Shown piece by piece: positions 26,019 through 34,100 of a stretch of DNA of 54,735 bases (the stretch's first letter is position 1; every line of letters starts with the position of its first letter). The notes below the pieces were generated by a model. The model saw nothing but the letters and a program-made list of their open reading frames with translations. It was not told the DNA's origin and searched no databases. Source of the stretch: Phocaeicola sp. (GTDB lineage: Bacteria; Bacteroidota; Bacteroidia; Bacteroidales; Bacteroidaceae); the NCBI GenBank assembly GCA_020026225.1, contig JAHHQU010000006.1, positions 1-54,735 of the forward strand, in the 5' to 3' direction. The translations under genes were made by a program, and so were the position numbers.

Positions 26019-26070
26019 AGAATCCCTAAAACTGATTTTCAAAGGTTGGTTTTAGGGATTCTTGTTTTTA
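26019..26070 (+). terminator. intrinsic terminator after hisS
   Basis: Perfect 14-base arms AGAATCCCTAAAAC (26019-26032) and GTTTTAGGGATTCT (26049-26062) followed by TGTTTTTA. Confidence 0.85.
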
Positions 26071-26167
26071 CAGTCTTGCTGTAGACAGACCATTTGTGGG
26101 TTGGAATTTTTCTAGTTAAAAAACGTGTATTTTACCTAGAAATCGTTCATAATCGGAATAATATGGT

Positions 26168-26175
26168 TACCTTTG
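26168..26175 (+). promoter_or_regulatory. -7 box (TACCTTTG) of the GH95-like gene
   Basis: Full TAnnTTTG match. It would drive the GH95-like gene and, through a 46-base gap without another box, the GH88-DUF2264 gene. Confidence 0.55.
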
Positions 26176-26262
26176 AATATTGTATTTGACAATAGAATTT
26201 AGTAAGTTGCTTTCATGGAAATGAAGTGGCGAATGTCAGGAATGAATACTAAGAAAAACATC

Positions 26263-28554
26263 ATGAACAAAAAAAACAGCCTTTGGGCTTTTCTGTTTGC
26301 TTTCTTTTTATGTATAAGTTGTCAGTCTGAATTCACGGAAAAACAATGGAATTTGGAGACGACTCCGTCTGATTTGGAATTTACTCATTTTTCTTCAACG
26401 TGGGATGAAGGGATTCCCTTGGGAAACGCAACTTTGGGTGCATTGCTTTGGGAAAAGGATTCGGTTCTTCGCTTTTCGTTGGACCGGATTGATTTGTGGG
26501 ATCTTCGTCCGACGGATAGTTTGTCGGGACCGAATTATAATTTTAATTGGATAAAGGAACACATTCGGAGTGGTAATTATCTTCCTGTACAACAGAAATT
26601 TGATCATCCGTATGAAATGTTGCCTGCTCCTTCTAAGATTCCTGGAGCTGCGATTGAATTTCCATTGAAGGACTTGGGAACTCCTGAGTCAGTGCATTTG
26701 TATCTGAAGAATGCGGTCTGTCAGGTGAAATGGAATACAGGAGTTACTTTACATACATTTGTCCACGCCGATCGTCCTGTCGGATGGTTCGTTTTCGATC
26801 ATTTGAATACAAAGCTGGAACCTACCTTGGTGCCTCCTGCTTATGGTCATGCCGACGGTCATCTTGTGAAGAATGCACAGGCGGGTGCCGACTTGGAAAA
26901 ATTGGGCTATTCAATGGGAGAAGTTACCAAAGCTCCTTATCGTATATTTTATCGTCAGGAGGGTTGGAATGGCTTTGCTTATGATGTGGTAGTGGAGTGG
27001 ATGCATGATGGCAGCCGTTTGTATGGTATTTGGAGCATCACATCTTCTTTGTGCCAGGAGAAAGCATTGGAAGAACTGGCATTGGCATGGAATGATGGTT
27101 TGGCCAAATCGTATGCCTCTCATCGAAAATATTGGGATGCATTCTGGAATCAGTCAAAAGTGGAGTTGCCCGATGAAACGATTCAAAAGCAATACGACAA
27201 TGAACTTTACAAACTGGGGGCGGTAGCTCGTGAGTCTTCTTATCCGATTTCTTTGCAGGCTGTATGGACTGCTGATAATGGGAAACTGCCACCTTGGAAA
27301 GGCGATTTTCATCATGATTTGAATACGGAGTTAAGTTATTGGCCGGTGTATACGGGTAACCATCTGAGTGAAGGGCTGGGGTACCTTAATACCATTTGGA
27401 ATCAGCAGCCGACTTATGAAAAGTATACGAAAGAATTCTTTGGTACAGAGGGCTTGAATGTTCCAGGTGTGGCTACATTGGACGGACAGCCGATGGGAGG
27501 ATGGTGCCAATATGCCATGTCGCAAACTTCTGGTGCTTGGATAGCCCAGCATTTTTATTTGCACTGGAAATACTCTGCCGACCGTGAGTTCTTGAAAGAA
27601 AGAGCATATCCTTTTGTGAAGAAGGTGGCTGTATTCTTGGAAAACATATCGATAGAAAGTGAAGAAGGCGTGCGTACGTTAGAATTCAGTACCAGTCCTG
27701 AAATCTTTGATAATTCCTTGAAAGCTTGGTTCCCAACCATGACCAATTATGACTTGTCCTTGATGACTTTCTTGTTTGGAGCTGCCGGTGAAATGGCTGA
27801 AGAACTTGGACTGGCTGATGAGGCTGCTCATTGGAAAGAAGTAGGCGGTCAACTGCCTGCTTTAGATTTGGATAAGGAAAAGGCACTGACTTTTGCTGCC
27901 GGTTATCCCTATAATGAATCGCATCGTCATTTCTCTCATGCTATGGCCATTTATCCTTTGGGGATTATTGATTGGAGCCATGGGGCAGAAGAACAGCGTA
28001 TTATCAAGGCAACCATTCATAAGTTGGATGCTTACGGACCGGATTATTGGACTGGATATTCATATAGTTGGCTCGTCAATTTAAAGGCACGTGCTTTTGA
28101 TGGTGAAGGAGCAGCGAAGGCCTTGGCTACTTTTGCTGATTGTTTTTGCTTGAAGAATACATTCCATGCCAATGGCGACCAGAGCGGTACGGGAAAATCA
28201 ACGTTTACTTACCGTCCTTTTACGCTGGAAGGTAATTTCGCTTTTGCTGCAGGCGTACAAGAAATGCTTTTGCAGAGCCACACAGGAACGGTGTCTGTTT
28301 TCCCCGCTGTTCCTAAGGCTTGGAAAAATGTTTCCTTCAAGGATTTGAGAGCACAAGGAGCTTTTCTGGTCTCAGCAGAGAAAAAGAATGGTAAGATAGC
28401 TTCCATTCGCGTACGCTCTGAAAAAGGTGGAGTGCTTAGACTGCGTTGCGACAGTTCACTGTTGCCTTCTTCTCAAGCGGTGAAACGAGTGAACGGAGTG
28501 GCGGAAGTGGAAATGCAGCCTGGCGAAATCATCGAATTTACAGCACGCAATTAA
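26263..28554 (+). CDS. GH95-like (six-hairpin) glycoside hydrolase, lipoprotein
   Basis: Predicted outer-membrane or periplasmic lipoprotein of 763 residues. A lipobox (LCISC) lies about 20 residues in. The N-terminal beta domain opens WDEGIPLGNATLGALLWE, the GH95-type start, and an alpha/alpha barrel and C-terminal beta domain follow. By comparison with the 1,2-alpha-L-fucosidase AfcA, the acid Glu lies in STSPE and the Asp in GPDYWTGYS. The Asn-x-Asn pair reads D-L-N (PPWKGDFHHDLNTELSYW), so the first Asn is Asp. The substrate may therefore not be fucose. ATGs at 26215 and 26242 are alternative starts; 26263 gives the best signal peptide. It is followed by a GH88 fusion. Confidence 0.82.
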   Translation: MNKKNSLWAFLFAFFLCISCQSEFTEKQWNLETTPSDLEFTHFSSTWDEGIPLGNATLGALLWEKDSVLRFSLDRIDLWDLRPTDSLSGPNYNFNWIKEHIRSGNYLPVQQKFDHPYEMLPAPSKIPGAAIEFPLKDLGTPESVHLYLKNAVCQVKWNTGVTLHTFVHADRPVGWFVFDHLNTKLEPTLVPPAYGHADGHLVKNAQAGADLEKLGYSMGEVTKAPYRIFYRQEGWNGFAYDVVVEWMHDGSRLYGIWSITSSLCQEKALEELALAWNDGLAKSYASHRKYWDAFWNQSKVELPDETIQKQYDNELYKLGAVARESSYPISLQAVWTADNGKLPPWKGDFHHDLNTELSYWPVYTGNHLSEGLGYLNTIWNQQPTYEKYTKEFFGTEGLNVPGVATLDGQPMGGWCQYAMSQTSGAWIAQHFYLHWKYSADREFLKERAYPFVKKVAVFLENISIESEEGVRTLEFSTSPEIFDNSLKAWFPTMTNYDLSLMTFLFGAAGEMAEELGLADEAAHWKEVGGQLPALDLDKEKALTFAAGYPYNESHRHFSHAMAIYPLGIIDWSHGAEEQRIIKATIHKLDAYGPDYWTGYSYSWLVNLKARAFDGEGAAKALATFADCFCLKNTFHANGDQSGTGKSTFTYRPFTLEGNFAFAAGVQEMLLQSHTGTVSVFPAVPKAWKNVSFKDLRAQGAFLVSAEKKNGKIASIRVRSEKGGVLRLRCDSSLLPSSQAVKRVNGVAEVEMQPGEIIEFTARN

Positions 28555-28600
28555 GGGTATAGAAATAAAATAAAAATAGTATTTGTCAAAAAAATCTAGT

Positions 28601-30973
28601 ATGAAAAGTTATCTTATGGTAGCACTTGTAGCATTCGGACTGTTAGCTCCGACTACGAGTACAGCGCGTTCTAAGAAAAAGGTAGAACCGATGACCTCTG
28701 TTGTTGAAAGGGGATTGAAAGCAGCAACAGACCATGCCATCAACATGGCTAAGGTTCTGGAAACTCAGAAGGGCAGATTCCCAAAGAGTATTAAAGACGG
28801 TAAGTTGGAAACTACCGATTATGATTGGTGGTGCAGCGGATTCTTTCCTGGTGAGTTGTGGTATCTTTATGAAAATACTCCGACAGAAGAATTGAAGCAC
28901 TATGCTGAAATGTTCACTGAACAAGTTGAAAAAGCGAAGAACATCAAGTACAGCCATGATTTGGGCTTTATGATTAATTGTAGCTTTGGTAATGGCTATC
29001 GTTTGACAGGGAATGAAAAATACAAAGACATCATGCTTACCGGTGCCAATTCTTTGTATTCAAGATATAGACCCAATATCAGTTTGATCCGTTCTTGGGA
29101 TTTTGCTAAGAAAAGATGGCAGTATCCTGTCATCATTGATAACATGATGAACTTGGAATTCTTGATGTGGGCTACGAAGGTTACCGGTAATAATTGCTAT
29201 CGAGAAGCGGCTATCTCACATGCGGAAAAGACTATGGAACATCATTTCCGTAAAGACTACAGCTGTTGGCATGTAGTTTCATACGATACGATTTCTGGTC
29301 TTCCTCACAAGAAACAGACTAATCAGGGTTATTCTGATGATTCTGCTTGGGCCAGAGGGGAAGCTTGGGCATTGTATGGTTATACCATGATGTATAGAGA
29401 ATGTGGTAGAGTTTCTTTCTTGAGACATGCTCAGAACGTAGCTAAGTTCATCATGGAGCATCCGGGCATGCCGGAAGATAAAGTTCCTTATTGGGATTTT
29501 GATGCTCCTGAGATTCCAAAGGAACCAAGAGATGCTTCCGCTGCAGCTATCATGGCTTCTGCTTTCATTGAATTAGGTCAGATTGTAGGTGGCGAATTGG
29601 GTCAGCAGTACATTGCATACGCTGAAGATCAGATTCGTTCACTGACTTCTCCTAAATATTTGGCTAAAATCGGCAAGAACTGCAATTTTGCATTGATGCA
29701 CAGCACCGGTTCTAAGCCTGCTAAATCGGAAGTGGATCTTCCTTTGAGCTATGCTGATTATTATTATGTAGAAGCATTGCTTCGCTTGAAACGTATGTAT
29801 ACTCCAGAGAAGTTCACTTTGTTGAATCCGGAAGGTGCAGCCGACAGAAAATATTGGGTTGATGCAGCCGTTAAGATTGTAGATCCTGTATTGCGCAACT
29901 TGAGCGAAAATACGTTGAAGAAAAATATGCCTTATGTAAGTAAGGATAAAGGCAGACGTCCTTATTCTTACCTGGAAGCTGTAGGTAGAGTTATCTGCGG
30001 TATTGCTCCATGGTTGGAATTGGGTCCGGATGAAACTCCAGAAGGTCAGCTTCGTGCGAAATACATCGACATGACTGTGAAGGGCCTTTCGAATGCTGTA
30101 AACCCTTCAGCTCCTGACTACTTGGATTTCGACCTTCCTTCACAGGCTTTGGTCGATGCTGCATTCTTGGCTCAGGGTCTGTTGCGTGCTCCAACTCAGT
30201 TGTGGGGTAACTTTGATGACGTAACCAAGACTCGTATGATCAAGGAATTGAAGGCAAGCCGTGCCATCAAACCTAACAATAACAACTGGTTGCTGTTTAC
30301 TTCTATTGTAGAAGCTGCTATCCTTGAATTCACGGGTGAATGCGACCAGGAACGTTTGTCATACGGTGTCAGAAAATTCCGTGATGAATGGTACAAAGGG
30401 GATGCAATCTATGGCGATGGTCCAAGATTCCGTCAGGATTACTACAATAGCTTTGTGATTCATCCAATGTTGCAAGATGTGTTGATGGTTATGGAGAAGC
30501 ACAATTTGCCTGATGCTTCTTTCTTGCCTGAACAGTCTGAACGTTTCACTCGTTATGCAGCTCAGCAGGAACGTATGATCTCTCCAGAAGGTACATTCCC
30601 TGTCGTAGGTCGTTCTATCGCATATCGTTTCGGTGCATTCCATGCGTTGGCTCAGGCTTCTTTGCTGCACATGTTGCCAAAGAATGTTGCTCCTGCTCAG
30701 GTGCGCTGTGCCATGACTGCCGTTATCAAGAATCAGTTGAAATCGGCAACGAACTTCGATAAGAATGGTTGGTTGACTGTTGGTTTCGCTGGCAATCAGT
30801 TGCGTATTTCTGATTACTATATCAATACTGGTAGCGTTTATCTCTGTATGTCTGGTCTTTTGGCCTTAGGCTTGCCTCCAACAGATCCTTTCTGGAACGC
30901 TCCTTATGCAGAATGGACTAATTTGAAAGCTTGGAATGGCATTGAAGTCGTAGAAGACCATGCAATTAAATAA
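28601..30973 (+). CDS. GH88 unsaturated uronyl hydrolase fused to DUF2264
   Basis: Two-domain secreted protein of 790 residues. A signal peptide (1-22) is followed by a GH88 alpha/alpha barrel (about 35-390). Its family catalytic aspartates are visible as D120 (SHDLGF) and D180 (IIDNMMN). GH88 enzymes remove the unsaturated uronic acid left by polysaccharide lyases. The C-terminal half (about 415-790; YLEAVGRVICGIAPWLELG, WYKGDAIYGDGP) is DUF2264, a second alpha-helical barrel. I recall, unverified, that relatives are linked to beta-glucuronidase activity. A TTG 18 bases upstream is a weaker start. It lies 46 bases after the GH95-like gene, probably in one operon. Confidence 0.9.
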   Translation: MKSYLMVALVAFGLLAPTTSTARSKKKVEPMTSVVERGLKAATDHAINMAKVLETQKGRFPKSIKDGKLETTDYDWWCSGFFPGELWYLYENTPTEELKHYAEMFTEQVEKAKNIKYSHDLGFMINCSFGNGYRLTGNEKYKDIMLTGANSLYSRYRPNISLIRSWDFAKKRWQYPVIIDNMMNLEFLMWATKVTGNNCYREAAISHAEKTMEHHFRKDYSCWHVVSYDTISGLPHKKQTNQGYSDDSAWARGEAWALYGYTMMYRECGRVSFLRHAQNVAKFIMEHPGMPEDKVPYWDFDAPEIPKEPRDASAAAIMASAFIELGQIVGGELGQQYIAYAEDQIRSLTSPKYLAKIGKNCNFALMHSTGSKPAKSEVDLPLSYADYYYVEALLRLKRMYTPEKFTLLNPEGAADRKYWVDAAVKIVDPVLRNLSENTLKKNMPYVSKDKGRRPYSYLEAVGRVICGIAPWLELGPDETPEGQLRAKYIDMTVKGLSNAVNPSAPDYLDFDLPSQALVDAAFLAQGLLRAPTQLWGNFDDVTKTRMIKELKASRAIKPNNNNWLLFTSIVEAAILEFTGECDQERLSYGVRKFRDEWYKGDAIYGDGPRFRQDYYNSFVIHPMLQDVLMVMEKHNLPDASFLPEQSERFTRYAAQQERMISPEGTFPVVGRSIAYRFGAFHALAQASLLHMLPKNVAPAQVRCAMTAVIKNQLKSATNFDKNGWLTVGFAGNQLRISDYYINTGSVYLCMSGLLALGLPPTDPFWNAPYAEWTNLKAWNGIEVVEDHAIK

Positions 30974-31029
30974 GAAGTTTGAAAAAGAATAGGCTTTCCT
31001 GTAATTTATCGGGAAGTAGAAATGAAAAA

Positions 31030-31067
31030 GACTTGATACATCCATCGATGTATCAAGTCTTTTTTTT
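31030..31067. terminator. two-way intrinsic terminator
   Basis: Arms GACTTGATACATC (31030-31042) and GATGTATCAAGTC (31047-31059) with a four-base loop, then eight T on the plus strand and five on the minus strand. It ends both the GH operon and the convergent macroglobulin gene. Confidence 0.85.
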
Positions 31068-31138
31068 AGGGTGAATGTCTGTTAATAAAAGGTTTCACCT
31101 TATTCAGTTTATCTGTCAGCAGACATTCGTTTTTCATT

Positions 31139-34100
31139 TCATTGAATCTGCAAGGTAGCTCCTTCGGTATGTGCTGCAAATTCAGGTGAATAAACCGATT
31201 GGATAGAAGCAGATCCTGCTTGATATTTTCCAGAACGGTTTACATAGACCTTGTATTCGATAACATAACTTCCTTTACGGAACTTGTCAATAAAGAATTC
31301 TGTAGAGGCATCCTTATTGACACGGTAAGAAGCGATACCCTTGTGCCATTGATAACCGGACAGTTGGTCGGCGGGTTCCATGCAGGCTGCATGGGCATCC
31401 TTGATGTGGATGAAGTCCATATCCCGATTGGCTTTTACATGCAGACGGATTGTCAGTACGTCACCGATTTTTAATACGGTGTGTTTGTTGGTTGGCTGCC
31501 CGTTCAACAGGTATTCACGTTCAATGTACAACTCTTTGCTCTGCTGTTTTTTCACATTTTTCATTTCTTCAAAGCATTGTGCATAAACAGCTCCCCAACC
31601 GATACCGTTTCCAGTTTTCTCAATTTGTATATGTTGCGTTTCAGCCTGAGCGCCCGTGAAGGCCTTACGGGTGTAACCGAGTCCGTCATCTGGAGTAGTC
31701 ATCCGATGCTGGTCTACCTCTACGGTCATTTTTCCAGAGGTCGTTAAGGCCTTTGGATTCGTCAAAAGGAAGGCATAGATGGCATCCGCTGTAGCCAGTG
31801 GTGTATTCCATACCTGTGTCTGTTTTTCCTTCAGCAGCCACATTTTCATTCCGTTCAATGTTTTTTCATCGGGATTGATTCGATGAATAGCTTCCATAGC
31901 AGCCACTTGTGTAGGAATACGGTAGCTGTTCCATGAATAAGTTGCTTTGTGCGTATCAAAGTAGATGCCCATTTCAGGAGTAGAAACCAAGTATTCGTTC
32001 ACTGATTGCAATAATGTTGAGGCTGTTTCCGTTCTGCCGTTCGCTTGCATGATGATGGCCATCATTGCCTTTTGGTAAATGGAAGCCGCTTTCCCATGTA
32101 TGTTTGCATTCTTCAGAAGTCGTTCGATAAAGAATTCATTTACCTCTTTATTAGCAGTGCGCTGTGCTTGGATGTCAATGGCACAGATATACAAGTAATG
32201 AACAAGCTGTTCATTGACGGTACCAACCTTAGCATTTCCTTCTTTTTCAAGAATTCGTTGATATTCCTTATTGACTTCCGTTCTCAAGTAATTCAATCCT
32301 TTTTGGTAAGCTGCATTTACCGCAGGGGCTAATACCACTCCCATGGAACGCAAACGGGCCATAAGCTCTACAATCTTTGTAGTCGTATAGCGGTTAGCAG
32401 GCATTCCCGGATACCAGGTCCAGCCTCCTTCTGCCGTTTGTAGCTGTTGGAGCTTTTGAGCGGCTAATTTTAACCGCTGCTTCATGCCGTTCTGTCCAAA
32501 CAGCCAGGCGATGCGTTGCTTCTGTTCCGTTTCTGTTTGAGCTTCGGCCAGCCAAGGAGTTTCTTCAAGCAAAACATTTTTCAAGTCGGCATTTGTTTCC
32601 AGCTTGCTCCATAGGGTTTCTTTGGTCACTCCCTGCATTCGCCAAGATTCAAATACCTTCTGAATGGTAGGGTGGGTGTCTGTCATGTGGATAGCCAAAG
32701 CATTGGCATAATATGCAGTGCCCCAAGCAATGGCATCTTCTTCTGTCGGGTTTCCTACAACGGGAAGTGCCTGAATGACATACCAGTTGGGATTGGCTGT
32801 CAGTTCAATGGTTAACTGCTTGTCTGTTGCTGTACGGCTCTGCTTGTTGAACAGGTCTTCTAATGACAGATTCATCTTGTCTTCACCGTTTATCTGGAAC
32901 GGTAAGGTTTCTGTCAGCCATTGTTTGTTGGTCAGTACAGGAAGATAATGTTGTTCACCGTCGCTGAATTTTCCAGCTTCTGCCACTACACGGCAAATCA
33001 GTACATCGTATGCTTCCGTTATATGAAAGTTGAACTGGGCTACACTCGTTTCTCCTTCTCCAACCTTGAAGCCTTGCTCTTGCTTGTAAACCACTTGCTC
33101 GTTCATAGGGTCAATCAATTCCATACGTACTGTGCCTTCAATGCTTTCCATAGCCAAGTTGACCAATGAAGCCGCCAGTGAACTTTCATCTCCCATACGG
33201 ATGAAACGAGGCAGATTCGGCTGTACCATAAACGGTTTGCTCGATTTCACCTTACTGGTCAGTTGTCCGAAGTCCATTCCTTGTGTGTGAGCAAAACTTA
33301 AGAATTTCCATTCGGTCAGTGCGTCTGGTAGCGTGAAACTGATACAGACTTCACCCTTTGCATCTGTTCTCAACATTGGGTAGAAGAAGGCTGTCTCTGC
33401 AAAATTCTTGCGGATAGGTTGTTGGGAAGAATTATCAATGATAGGTATCAATTCTTCTTGAAATGCCACTTCCACTACGGCTGTCTCTTCTACATCTACG
33501 TTGAAATCCTCTTGAACCATTGCATTATTTCTTGCAAGACCAGCCGATTTCAGAGTAGCAAATGCCGGAGTTGCATAAGAGCTGTAAGTAGGAGAGAGGT
33601 AAAACTGTGGCCTCCAGATTGGAACCGTTAGCAAACGACTGTAAAGTCCTCGGTTCAGCAATTGGTATCCGTTTGCGTTTTCACGGTAAGGAAAATCAAT
33701 GTAGAACATCGTATTGTTATGACGAGCCAAGGAGCGGATTCCCACGGATGCCAGTTGACGGTTGAAATAGGGTTGGAATGTCCATTGATGCTCATACAAT
33801 TTATCCAATGAAGCGTCGTATAAAGTTGCCAGTAAATTGGCTTGAAGCGGATTTCCTGAAGAATCGGTAATCTTCATGCGCCATACTTCTTGCTGTCCTG
33901 GGGTCAGTTGGTCGCGGAATGTTTCCCATTTCAAAGCCAGTTGTTTTTCTGGCTTCGGACGCTCTAACTGTATAATCTTGGTGTAAAGTTTTCCTTCATA
34001 TAGAAAAGCAAAGGAAGCCGTAATTCCATCACCGTAACTTTCATCGTAACGGAAATCGAATCGTTGGACGCTGTTGTTCAGAAGCAGACGTTCTGAATGA

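Noticed and set aside
25275..26042. 255-codon open frame on the minus strand
   Set aside because: Antisense to the 3' half of hisS and runs through the hisS terminator hairpin.
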